Positions 17,607-26,536 of a stretch of DNA of 63,114 nt are shown here, piece after piece. The DNA is from CAG-488 sp963625295 (GTDB lineage Bacteria > Bacillota > Clostridia > Oscillospirales > Acutalibacteraceae). Numbering within the stretch: position 1 is the first letter of the stretch; every line of letters begins with the position of its first letter. The DNA lies in assembly GCA_963625295.1 (NCBI GenBank), contig CAVFTC010000002.1, positions 1 to 63,114 of the forward strand, read 5' to 3'. Both the position numbers and the translations under genes were made by a program. The notes under the pieces are model-generated. The model ran no database searches and was not told where the DNA came from. It saw only the letters and a program-made list of their open reading frames with translations.

Positions 17607-20600
17607 TCAGTCGAAGCTTTCCTCGTCGTCCTCTGAGAACATCTCGTCGATATCCTCAAAAATTTCGTCGAAGGATTCCTCGTCCTCGTCCTCATCCTCG
17701 ATGAGATTGCCTTCCTCGTCCTCGAGAGCGTAGCCTTCTGCTCCCTCCATGTCGTTCACCTCTGTGAACGCCTTGTCGTCGGAGGAGGTAAGACCAAGCT
17801 CATCGTCAAAATTCTGCTTGAGGTCGATCTCGTTCTCGTCCTTGTCGTAAACACGGACATCAAGACCGAGCGACTGAAGCTCCTTGACAAGAACCTTGAA
17901 TGACTCCGGAATACCGGACTGAGGAACATTATTACCCTTAACGATTGCCTCATAGGTCTTGACACGACCAACAACATCATCGGACTTAACTGTAAGGATT
18001 TCCTGAAGTGTATATGCTGCGCCGTAAGCCTCAAGCGCCCAAACTTCCATTTCACCGAAACGCTGGCCGCCGAACTGAGCTTTACCGCCCAAGGGCTGCT
18101 GAGTAACCAGTGAATACGGACCTGTCGAACGGGCGTGGATCTTATCGTCAACAAGGTGCAACAGCTTGAGATAGTACATGATACCTACCGTTACGGGGTT
18201 ATCGAATCTGCGTCCCGTGCGTCCGTCGGTAAGAATGGACTTTCCGTCCTCACGAATACCGAGGTCATGGAACATCTCCTTGATATCCGACTCATGCGCA
18301 CCGTCGAATACGGGGGTCATAACTCTCCAGCCGTAATGCTTTGCGGCAAAGCCGAGGTTAACCTCAAGAACCTGACCGATATTCATTCGGGAGGGAACGC
18401 CCAACGGGTTAAGCACGATGTCAAGCGGAGTTCCGTCCTCAAGGAACGGCATATCCTCCTGCGGAAGAATACGGGAAACAACACCCTTGTTTCCGTGACG
18501 ACCTGCCATCTTGTCGCCGACAGAAAGCTTACGCTTCTGAGCAATGTAGCAGCGAACGACCTTGTTTACGCCGGGGCTTAATTCGTCGCTGTTTTCTCTT
18601 GTGAACACCTCAACATTGACTATGATACCGTACTCGCCGTGCGGCACACGCAGGGAGGTGTCTCTGACTTCCTTAGCCTTCTCGCCGAAGATAGCACGGA
18701 GAAGTCTCTCCTCGGGAGTAAGCTCTGTTTCACCCTTGGGAGTGACCTTGCCGACAAGGATATCGCCTGAGCGAACCTCTGCGCCGACACGGATAATTCC
18801 CCTCTCGTCAAGATCTCTGAGAGCGTCATCGCCGACATTCGGGATATCTCTCGTGATCTCTTCGGGTCCGAGCTTTGTGTCTCTTGCTTCAATTTCAAAT
18901 TCTTCTATATGAATTGATGTATAAACATCGTCTCTTACAAGCTTTTCGTTGATAAGAACGGCGTCCTCGTAGTTGTAGCCCTCCCATGTCATGAAGCCGA
19001 TAAGGGCATTCTTACCGAGGGAGATCTCGCCGTGGTCGGTCGCCGGACCGTCTGCGATAACATCGCCTGCCTTGACCTCTTGTCCAAGGTCAACGATCGG
19101 CTTTTGGTTGATACATGTGCCCTGGTTGGAGCGCATGAACTTTGTAAGATTGTATCTGTCGATTCCGTCAGCCGTCTGAAGCTCGACATAATCGGCATTG
19201 ACATGGATAACCACGCCGTCCTTTTTACAAAGAACGACTGTGCCGGAGTCAACGGCTGCCTTGTATTCCATACCCGTTCCGACAATCGGAGCGTCCGTAC
19301 GGAGAAGCGGAACTGCCTGACGCTGCATGTTTGAACCCATGAGGGCACGGTTTGCGTCGTCGTTCTCAAGGAAGGGGATCATTGCCGTAGCGACGGAAAC
19401 GAGCATCTTCGGCGAAACATCCATGAAGCTGACTCTTGAATTGTCGATCTCGTGGAATTCGTCACGGTAACGAGCCATGACCTTGCGTCTTACGAAGTGG
19501 CCGTCCTCGTCAAGCGGCTCGTTAGCCTGAGCAACGATGAAATCGTCCTCCTGATCCGCCGTCATGTAAACAACCTCGTCGAGAACCTTGCCGTCAACAA
19601 CTCGTCTGTACGGAGCCTCGATGAAGCCGTATTTGTTTATCTTTGCAAAGGTTGCAAGATAGGAGATAAGTCCGATGTTCGGACCTTCGGGAGTCTCGAT
19701 GGGACACATGCGGCCGTAGTGGCTGTAGTGAACATCTCGAACCTCGAAGCCTGCACGGTCACGGGAAAGTCCGCCGGGGCCGAGAGCCGAAAGACGGCGC
19801 TTGTGAGTAAGCTCGGCAAGCGGGTTTGTCTGATCCATGAACTGTGAAAGCGGTGATGAACCGAAGAATTCCTTGATCGCCATAAGCACGGGGCGAATGT
19901 TGATAAGGGTCTGCGGAGTTATTTTATCGTCGTCCTCCTGAGCCTGAAGGGTCATTCTTTCACGAACAACTCTTTCCATTCTCGCAAGTCCGATTCTGAA
20001 CTGATTCTGAAGAAGCTCGCCAACGCAGCGGATACGACGGTTGCCGAGGTGGTCGATATCGTCGGTCTTGCCTACGCCGAAGGCTATGGAGTTAACATAG
20101 TTTATTGAAGAAAAAATATCATCAATTGTAATATGCTTGGGGATAAGGTCGTCGCAATGCTCCTTGAGCAGTCCGAGAAGCGCATTATCGTCCTCAACAT
20201 CAGCCTCAAGGATCTCCCTGAGGGCGGCGAAGGATACCTTCTCATTGATGCCGATCTCGTCAAGCTGTTCCTCAGTAAACTGCGGAAAATAGGGCTTGAT
20301 GTCGACCATACCGTTTGAGATGACCTTGATCTCCTTGTCGTCGTCAACCTTAACGAATACAACATTAACGCCCGACTGCTCAATTTCTATGGCCTTCTCC
20401 TTGGAGACTACCTCGCCCTCCTCGGCAAGAAGCTCACCGGTGAGGGGTGCGACTACGGGCTGCGAAAGCGTTGCGCCCACAATACGGTCGAACAGCGAAA
20501 GCTTTTTGTTATACTTATATCTGCCGACTCTGGAAATATCGTAACGGTACGGATCAAAGAACAAATTGTCAAGATGAGTCTGTGCGGTTTCGAGAGTTGC

Positions 20601-21338
20601 CGGTTCGCCGGGACGAAGCTTCTTGAAAACTTCCATCAAAGCTTCTTCGGTGTTCTGCGTCTCGTCTCTTTCAAGCGTTGCCTCAAGGCGGGGGTCGTAT
20701 CCGAAGAATTCACGGATATCTGTGTTTGAGCTAAGACCCAAGGCTCTGATAAAGGTTGTGATAAAGATCTTTCTGTTCTTATCGATACGAACATAGAAAA
20801 GGTCGTTTACATCCGTCTCGTACTCAAGCCATGCGCCTCGGTTCGGGATAACGGTGTTCGTGTAAAGCTCGATACCGGTCTTGTCATGGGTCATATCGTA
20901 GTAGACGCCCGGTGAACGAACAAGCTGCGAAACGATCGCACGCTCTGCGCCGTTGATGATAAACGTGCCGCTGTCCGTCATTATCGGGAAATCACCCATG
21001 TAGACTTCGCTCTCTTTTACGACGCCGGTTTCCTTGTTGAGAAGCCGTGCCTTTACTCGCATCGGTGCAGAATAACTCGCATCACGCTCCTTGCACTCTC
21101 TGATGGAATACTTCGGCTTGTCGTCCATTCTGTAATCGACAAACTTCAGTATCCAGTTGCCGGTATAATCGGTAATATCCGCAATGTCACGGAAAACCTC
21201 TTTAAGTCCGGTTTCCAGAAACCATCTGTATGAGTCCTTCTGAACCTCAATGAGGTTTGGCATTTCCATAACCTCTTTGATTTTACCGAAGCTCATTCTG
21301 GTTCTGCTGCCCCTTGCAACGGGAGAAACATTCGTCAT
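17607..21338 (-). CDS. rpoB: DNA-directed RNA polymerase subunit beta
   Basis: 1243 aa. The rifampicin-binding region is recognisable (SQFMDQTNPLAELTHKRRLSALGPGG) and so are the C-terminal switch regions with GGKAQFGGQRFGEMEVWALEAYGA. The C terminus carries an acidic tail of about 40 residues made almost only of Asp, Glu and Ser, a feature of many Clostridia. ATG 21338 has CGGAGTGG upstream. The strong promoter at 21479-21507 drives it after a leader of about 130 bases. Usually rplJ-rplL lies directly upstream; here a carbohydrate gene does, so rpoBC is a separate unit. Confidence 0.97.
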   Translation of the reverse strand: MTNVSPVARGSRTRMSFGKIKEVMEMPNLIEVQKDSYRWFLETGLKEVFRDIADITDYTGNWILKFVDYRMDDKPKYSIRECKERDASYSAPMRVKARLLNKETGVVKESEVYMGDFPIMTDSGTFIINGAERAIVSQLVRSPGVYYDMTHDKTGIELYTNTVIPNRGAWLEYETDVNDLFYVRIDKNRKIFITTFIRALGLSSNTDIREFFGYDPRLEATLERDETQNTEEALMEVFKKLRPGEPATLETAQTHLDNLFFDPYRYDISRVGRYKYNKKLSLFDRIVGATLSQPVVAPLTGELLAEEGEVVSKEKAIEIEQSGVNVVFVKVDDDKEIKVISNGMVDIKPYFPQFTEEQLDEIGINEKVSFAALREILEADVEDDNALLGLLKEHCDDLIPKHITIDDIFSSINYVNSIAFGVGKTDDIDHLGNRRIRCVGELLQNQFRIGLARMERVVRERMTLQAQEDDDKITPQTLINIRPVLMAIKEFFGSSPLSQFMDQTNPLAELTHKRRLSALGPGGLSRDRAGFEVRDVHYSHYGRMCPIETPEGPNIGLISYLATFAKINKYGFIEAPYRRVVDGKVLDEVVYMTADQEDDFIVAQANEPLDEDGHFVRRKVMARYRDEFHEIDNSRVSFMDVSPKMLVSVATAMIPFLENDDANRALMGSNMQRQAVPLLRTDAPIVGTGMEYKAAVDSGTVVLCKKDGVVIHVNADYVELQTADGIDRYNLTKFMRSNQGTCINQKPIVDLGQEVKAGDVIADGPATDHGEISLGKNALIGFMTWEGYNYEDAVLINEKLVRDDVYTSIHIEEFEIEARDTKLGPEEITRDIPNVGDDALRDLDERGIIRVGAEVRSGDILVGKVTPKGETELTPEERLLRAIFGEKAKEVRDTSLRVPHGEYGIIVNVEVFTRENSDELSPGVNKVVRCYIAQKRKLSVGDKMAGRHGNKGVVSRILPQEDMPFLEDGTPLDIVLNPLGVPSRMNIGQVLEVNLGFAAKHYGWRVMTPVFDGAHESDIKEMFHDLGIREDGKSILTDGRTGRRFDNPVTVGIMYYLKLLHLVDDKIHARSTGPYSLVTQQPLGGKAQFGGQRFGEMEVWALEAYGAAYTLQEILTVKSDDVVGRVKTYEAIVKGNNVPQSGIPESFKVLVKELQSLGLDVRVYDKDENEIDLKQNFDDELGLTSSDDKAFTEVNDMEGAEGYALEDEEGNLIEDEDEDEESFDEIFEDIDEMFSEDDEESFD

Positions 21339-21478
21339 TGACTAACCACTCCGTTCTTCTTTATTTTCGTCCGTTTATGAAACTTGTGAATTATGACAGT
21401 TTTTGCCCTGAAAAAGAGCACAATTTATCCAAGGAAAATAGACCCAAGGACACACAATGCCATTATAATCGTTATAGC

Positions 21479-21507
21479 ATTATACAGCATTAAAGCAAAT
21501 ATGTCAA
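21479..21507 (-). promoter_or_regulatory. Promoter of rpoB-rpoC
   Basis: On the minus strand, TTGACA (21507-21502), a 17-bp spacer and TATAAT (21484-21479), both perfect consensus. Transcription would start near 21472, giving a leader of about 130 bases before rpoB. Confidence 0.85.
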
Positions 21508-21572
21508 GGTCAAAATTCAAGAAAATGTAAAATTTTATTTATTTCTTATATAGAATAAAAATGATACTTCGT

Positions 21573-21613
21573 AAAAAAGCCATGACCTGCAACAAATGAA
21601 TCGCAAGTCATGG
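21573..21613 (-). terminator. Terminator after the TIM-barrel isomerase gene
   Basis: Stem CCATGAC / GTCATGG, followed on the minus strand by TTTTTT. It separates the carbohydrate genes from the rpoB promoter. Confidence 0.75.
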
Positions 21614-21623
21614 TTTTGGTTTT

Positions 21624-22484
21624 TTATTTTGTTGAAAGCAGCAAATCCCTGAACCTGACGGCACGCTTGTATGCTTCCTCGACGAAGCGTTCAATGCTCA
21701 TGCCGAGGTACATATCGTTGGAATGGCTGCCACACCTGCCCTTGGAATCCACCTCAAAGGTCAAGCTGCCGTCAAAGCCGCACCCGTTGAGCCTTTTTGC
21801 GATCCCCTCCCAGTCAGCATAGCCGTCGAACGGGAGCAGATGGTAATCGTCAAGAAAATTCGGGTGTTCGGGGTCGGTCATTCCGTGGTTGTCGTCAAGG
21901 TGGGTCGAAATGAGATATCTGCCGTACTTGCCGAGCATATCCGAGCCGCCGTTGTAGCAAAGCTCATGTCCGGAATCGTAGGTGAAGCCGACATTTTCAA
22001 GCTCGCCGAATTTATCAAGCAAAGCCTTGAGATAGCACTCGCCCTCAGTGTTTTCAAATCCGATCGTCACTCCCCTTTTGACGGCGTAATCAATGATTTT
22101 GCCTATCCTCTCCAGACCAAGCTCTGTCGGGGTGTGATTATCCATGCCGATTATTGCGTGCATAACGACTATCGGCACATCGAGATTATGGCAGTTATCT
22201 ATCGAGTTTTTCAGCTCACGCTCCATTATACACGCAAGCTCGCCACCCTCATCATGCCACATATCGTCCATTGCGTAAAACGGCGCATGGATAGAGTGGA
22301 AGCCTATTCCGATTTTCGCCGCCTTTTCGGCGACCGCCTCATCGTCCGAGGCTCGCTGATTTTTAGTCTCGCTGTAGAAGAACTCGTCAAAGCCCGCCGC
22401 CTTAATTATTTCTATCTGACGGACGGCAGGAACATCGTCAAAGTCCATTCCCGTGCCGAGGCACAGTAACGGCTTACCGCTCAT
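21624..22484 (-). CDS. Sugar isomerase/epimerase-like TIM-barrel protein
   Basis: 286 aa of the xylose isomerase-like AP-endonuclease-2 fold. Metal-binding candidates are the Glu in IGFENTEGE, the Asp/His in FTYDSGHE, the STHLDDNHG segment and the Glu of LTFEVDSKG, spaced as in other family members. Such enzymes isomerise or epimerise keto-sugars; the substrate is not clear. ATG 22484 sits one base after the TGA of the upstream rhamnosidase gene with GAGGAG overlapping its end, so the two are translationally coupled. An in-frame start farther upstream would overlap the rhamnosidase by 90 bases and is rejected. Confidence 0.85.
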   Translation of the reverse strand: MSGKPLLCLGTGMDFDDVPAVRQIEIIKAAGFDEFFYSETKNQRASDDEAVAEKAAKIGIGFHSIHAPFYAMDDMWHDEGGELACIMERELKNSIDNCHNLDVPIVVMHAIIGMDNHTPTELGLERIGKIIDYAVKRGVTIGFENTEGECYLKALLDKFGELENVGFTYDSGHELCYNGGSDMLGKYGRYLISTHLDDNHGMTDPEHPNFLDDYHLLPFDGYADWEGIAKRLNGCGFDGSLTFEVDSKGRCGSHSNDMYLGMSIERFVEEAYKRAVRFRDLLLSTK

Positions 22485-22485
22485 G

Positions 22486-24939
22486 TCATTTCTCCTCAAA
22501 AGCATATTCGCCCGGCGCAAGCTTGATAACTGCGCAGCCGTCCTTATGCTCATACTCGTCGAAGCTGTGTTCAACGCCGTTTACGGTGAGCTTTTCACCA
22601 AGAATCGGCAGTCTCAGCTCAGTAGCCACGGGTACGGCACAATTATATGTAAAGCCGTCCTCAGTGCTCCACTCGCTCTTGATCATGCCGGCAGCGGAGC
22701 TGTAGCTTGCCTTGACAAAGGTCATGCGTTTCTGTCCGTCGGGAAGCTCTGCGTCGGTTCTTGTATCGACCCTCGGCTGAAGAATAAGCGTGTCGAATCC
22801 GGGTGTACCCGGTTCAATACCCGCCATGTAGCGGTACATCCACTCAACGACCGAGCCGTAAGCATAATGGTTAAAGGAGTTCATTCCGACATCGCCGAAG
22901 CCGTTTTCCTTCGTGTAGGAATTCCAGCGCTCCCAAATCGTCGTTGCGCCCTGATCGATGCTGTAAAGCCACGAAGGCTCGTTACGCTGCATCAAAAGCG
23001 TGTATGCCATGCCGTCTTTGCCGTACTTTGAAAGAGCTGTGCAAAGATTATATGTTCCGACAAAGCCCGTGGAGAGGCGGTTGCCGTTTGCCTTTATCTG
23101 CTCCTCAAGCTCATCGGCAAGCTCCCTTGCATAATCGTTGTCAACGAGGTCGAAGATAAGTGCAAGTATCTTATCCGTCTGAGTTTGACCGATAAGCTTG
23201 CCGTCCTTCATGAAGTTCTCGACATAATATGCATGAGCCTGCTCTCTGAGCTTCTTATAGTGCTCCGCCCTGTCGGACTTGCCGAGTGCCTCGCTCATTT
23301 TTATCATGAGGTCAATATCATGAACAAGATAAGCCGAGGAGATATATTCATTTTTGCAAAGATCATATGCGAGCCAGTCGCCGTAACGGGGAATCGGGCC
23401 CGACATACCGAAGTTCTTCACAAGCTGAGCGATATATTTTTCCATCGAGTCGTAATGCTCATTCAGAAGCTCCGTGTCGTTAAACATCACATACATGTTG
23501 TACGGAATGATAATGCCCGCGTCGCTCCATGCCGCCGCATTCTCACTGGTGCAGCAGCCGGATCTCGGAATAATATCAGGGTAAGCTCCCTCGTCGCTTT
23601 GAGCGTCACGGGCATCCTGCATCCACTTGCGGAAGAAGCCCTTAACATCGGCATTGTAGGCGGCAGTCATGCTGAACGCCTGCGCATCACCCGTCCAGCC
23701 GTAGCGCTCGTCACGCTGCGGACAATCGGTCGGCACGCTGAGATAATTGCTGCGCTGACCCCAAATGGTGTTTGAAATAAGCTTGTTGACAAGAGGGTCG
23801 GAGGTTTCGAGCTTACCTGTTTCACAGGTAGCCGTTCCGACGACCTCGGAAATGAAATCAAGAATTTCAATGTCGCTTTCTGCGCTCACCTGAACATAGC
23901 GATAGCCGAAGAAAGTAAATCTCGGTCTGTAGGTTTCCTCACCGCTGCCGCCGATAACATATGTCTCCTTACCGAGAGCGGAACGAAGGTTTACGGTGTA
24001 AAGCGAGCCTTTTGCACCGTCGTTACCCCTTGAAATCTCGCCGCTGTCGTTGAGAAATTCGGCATAGTGAACATTTACGATTGTTCCGCTTTCTCCTTTA
24101 AGAGTGAGCTTTGCCCAGCCTACCATTTCCTGCTCAAGGTCGATTATGAGCGTCTGACCCTTTTTGAGCGTAAGCGGGAACTCCTTTGGCTCGGCACAGA
24201 CATTTATCTCGCCGTAGTTCGAGCCGTTATATTTTACTCCGTCGTATACGGTCATTTTCTTAGCCTTGAGGCTCAATTCGTCACGCACCTGAACGGTCGG
24301 ACCGACAAACGGAGTGAGCACGCCGGTGAAATAATCGCAAAGCGTTGCGTTCTTCCATTCTTGTGTGGAATAGCCGACGGATGATATCTGCTCGTAGCTG
24401 TCCTCGGTTGCGTCGTAATATTCGCCGTCCCATATATCGGCAGTGCGAACGCAGCCGCCGACGCACGCCCTCCAGCTCTCGTCCGTGGTGAGAATCGATT
24501 TGCCGTCATGCAGAACATTTGCAATGAAGGCAGGAGGATTTGCTCCGTAATAGTCCTGAACTATCCTGCCCGAATACCAGCCTGTCGATACGACGGCAAG
24601 AATTCGGTTTTTGCCCTCGTTAACATACTCCGTAACATCATATGTATAATAAAGCGCACGCTTGAAATAGTTTGTCCAGCCGGGCTTCATCTCGTCGCAG
24701 TCGACGCGCTTTCCGTTAATATAGATATCAACAATGCCGAGAGCCGAAAAAACAAGCTCGGTCTTGCCCTCGCCCGATATTTCAAAATCGCTTGCAAACA
24801 TCGGCAGGCCGCCGTTGTCAATGATATCCGTGTGCTGATAAAGCCTCGGCTTTTTTTCACCCCACGGTGAAATCTTTGCGTTAAAATAATTTTTGAAATC
24901 CGTATAAATGAATTTCGCCGTGTTCCAAATTTTTTCCAT
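22486..24939 (-). CDS. Alpha-L-rhamnosidase (GH78)
   Basis: 817 aa without a signal peptide, so cytoplasmic. The N-terminal jelly-roll domains (including a YxxYDVTEYV-type segment) are followed by the (alpha/alpha)6 catalytic barrel. Its signature, DCPQRDERYGWTGDAQAF, carries the acidic residues of family GH78, and the aromatic IWERWNS motif is also present. It removes terminal L-rhamnose from plant or bacterial glycans imported as oligosaccharides. ATG 24939 has a CGGAGG site 8 bases upstream. It is coupled to the isomerase gene. A short family A remnant lies between it and the exported PHP gene upstream. Confidence 0.92.
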   Translation of the reverse strand: MEKIWNTAKFIYTDFKNYFNAKISPWGEKKPRLYQHTDIIDNGGLPMFASDFEISGEGKTELVFSALGIVDIYINGKRVDCDEMKPGWTNYFKRALYYTYDVTEYVNEGKNRILAVVSTGWYSGRIVQDYYGANPPAFIANVLHDGKSILTTDESWRACVGGCVRTADIWDGEYYDATEDSYEQISSVGYSTQEWKNATLCDYFTGVLTPFVGPTVQVRDELSLKAKKMTVYDGVKYNGSNYGEINVCAEPKEFPLTLKKGQTLIIDLEQEMVGWAKLTLKGESGTIVNVHYAEFLNDSGEISRGNDGAKGSLYTVNLRSALGKETYVIGGSGEETYRPRFTFFGYRYVQVSAESDIEILDFISEVVGTATCETGKLETSDPLVNKLISNTIWGQRSNYLSVPTDCPQRDERYGWTGDAQAFSMTAAYNADVKGFFRKWMQDARDAQSDEGAYPDIIPRSGCCTSENAAAWSDAGIIIPYNMYVMFNDTELLNEHYDSMEKYIAQLVKNFGMSGPIPRYGDWLAYDLCKNEYISSAYLVHDIDLMIKMSEALGKSDRAEHYKKLREQAHAYYVENFMKDGKLIGQTQTDKILALIFDLVDNDYARELADELEEQIKANGNRLSTGFVGTYNLCTALSKYGKDGMAYTLLMQRNEPSWLYSIDQGATTIWERWNSYTKENGFGDVGMNSFNHYAYGSVVEWMYRYMAGIEPGTPGFDTLILQPRVDTRTDAELPDGQKRMTFVKASYSSAAGMIKSEWSTEDGFTYNCAVPVATELRLPILGEKLTVNGVEHSFDEYEHKDGCAVIKLAPGEYAFEEK

Positions 24940-24964
24940 AAGTACCTCCGTATTCGGTTGTTTT

Positions 24965-25000
24965 ACGACAATATCGCACAATTTGTGCGGTGCTGCCTTA
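24965..25000. repeat. Short family A derivative
   Basis: ACAATATCGCACAA paired with TTGTGCGGTGCTGCC, i.e. the two ends of the element joined without its interior. It fills the space between two minus-strand genes and can fold as a hairpin. Confidence 0.65.
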
Positions 25001-25002
25001 TA

Positions 25003-26520
25003 TTATTTGGTAAGGAAATACCAAATTATATCTATAACTCTGAAATCCTTGAGAACCTTTACAAGGAGCTTAACGATGGTGTCCGCAAGGACTGTCGTTG
25101 CGCCGCCAAGGTCAACAAAATGATCTGTCTGAGCCTCAGGTGCGCCATCATATTCAAGAGTAAACGGCTGAGTGTAGATAACTCCGCCCTCACCGACTAT
25201 CTCGGCTCTGACATAAGAGCCTATCTCGTCGGAGTAATCGTCAAGGTCAATCGTGTTACCGGTTGCGATAACGCTTCCGTCGGCTATCCAGTGAACCATG
25301 TAAGCGTCCTGAGTGCTTATCGTGATGGTGTCCTCAACATCATCAACAGAAATAGACTTCACCTTGGGAGTAACCGCATCCTGGTCAAAGGCAAAAATTG
25401 TGCTCTGCTTGCCGTTGCCCTCCTCGGCAACTATCTTTTCGTATGCCTCGGAGAAGCTTTCCGCCAGCTCGAGTCCAATGCCTGCCGCCTTAAGCTCGTC
25501 AGCCCACGCCTTGATTTCCGCCTTGCTGCCCATGTAGTAGCTTGCGGCGAAGAATGCGCCGTCCTCCATTGCCGTTCTAAGCTCGGGCAGGGTCTTTTCC
25601 GGCATACACATGAGTGTGTAGCCTGAGTTGATTATGCTTTCGACATGGGAATCCGATGTTGCAAGTCCGTAAACATTTCTTCCCGTCGGAACGACCTTTT
25701 GAAGCAGGATATCCCAGAGCTTTCTGTCGTAACGGGTTCTGTAATCGCCCTTGCTGTTGACATCAATTCCGAGACAGGCGGGATATTTTTCAAGAATGCT
25801 TGCAAACTTGTTAACGACATAGTTATACTTCACATTGTCGGTGTCATAAGCCTCGTCATAATTTGCGGCGTTTCTTGCTCCGCTGTATTCGCCGGGGTGA
25901 TTGATAACGCAAAGTCCGCCGAGCTTGTTTATATTCTTTATCGGTGTTTCGTAATCGCTTGTTCCGCCAATGGTATCGTTGCCGTAATTCACGAACCATG
26001 AGCAGACATGGGCATTGTTGAACGAGGTCGGGTTCTGCTCGTTGCCAAAGGGCACTCTGAGCATTGAGTTTTCGGCATTGCCGCTCTCGTCGTACTCGGT
26101 ATAATAGCTGCCGTCGTAGGTGTAATCCTTGCCGTCAGAGGTCTTGCCGCTGAGCGACAGAGCCTCGATGGGGAGCTTGCCCCTCCTGACGGTCATTGCA
26201 ATTTTTACCGCTTTGTTTGTCGAGATATCGTCCCAGCCGTAATCGGTCGTGCCGTGGTCGGTAATGGCAAGAATATCGAAGCCGTAGTCATAGTGCTTTT
26301 CGATGGTTTCTTTCTTGGTTGATGTACCGTCCGTGCCTGTCGTGTGGCTGTGGAGATCAGTCTTGTACTGCTTATAGGTGCTCCAATCGACATTGGCATA
26401 GGTGCTGTTGATTTTGTAATCAACATCCCTATCCGTCGCAAAGGAGCAAAGCGCCGTACAGGAAGTAAAAATTGCTGCAGACATGAAAATTGAGATTGCC
26501 TTTGTAAGTTTTCTGTTCAT
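25003..26520 (-). CDS. Exported PHP-domain phosphoesterase-like protein
   Basis: 505 aa with an N-terminal signal peptide (basic start MNRKLTK, hydrophobic core, cleavage probably at CSFA-TD near residue 29). The polymerase-and-histidinol-phosphatase domain has D-L-H-S-H-T, then LAITDHGTTDYGW, and later Asp/His residues (SDSHVESI), so it probably binds two or three metal ions. The C-terminal hundred residues are beta-rich with a hydrophobic, basic end. PHP domains are usually cytoplasmic enzymes, so the exported location is unusual. GGAGG lies upstream of ATG 26520. It is 16 bases downstream of an exported lipase-like gene, suggesting joint work on an external phosphoester. Confidence 0.8.
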   Translation of the reverse strand: MNRKLTKAISIFMSAAIFTSCTALCSFATDRDVDYKINSTYANVDWSTYKQYKTDLHSHTTGTDGTSTKKETIEKHYDYGFDILAITDHGTTDYGWDDISTNKAVKIAMTVRRGKLPIEALSLSGKTSDGKDYTYDGSYYTEYDESGNAENSMLRVPFGNEQNPTSFNNAHVCSWFVNYGNDTIGGTSDYETPIKNINKLGGLCVINHPGEYSGARNAANYDEAYDTDNVKYNYVVNKFASILEKYPACLGIDVNSKGDYRTRYDRKLWDILLQKVVPTGRNVYGLATSDSHVESIINSGYTLMCMPEKTLPELRTAMEDGAFFAASYYMGSKAEIKAWADELKAAGIGLELAESFSEAYEKIVAEEGNGKQSTIFAFDQDAVTPKVKSISVDDVEDTITISTQDAYMVHWIADGSVIATGNTIDLDDYSDEIGSYVRAEIVGEGGVIYTQPFTLEYDGAPEAQTDHFVDLGGATTVLADTIVKLLVKVLKDFRVIDIIWYFLTK

Positions 26521-26536
26521 GATTATCCTCCGTTCG

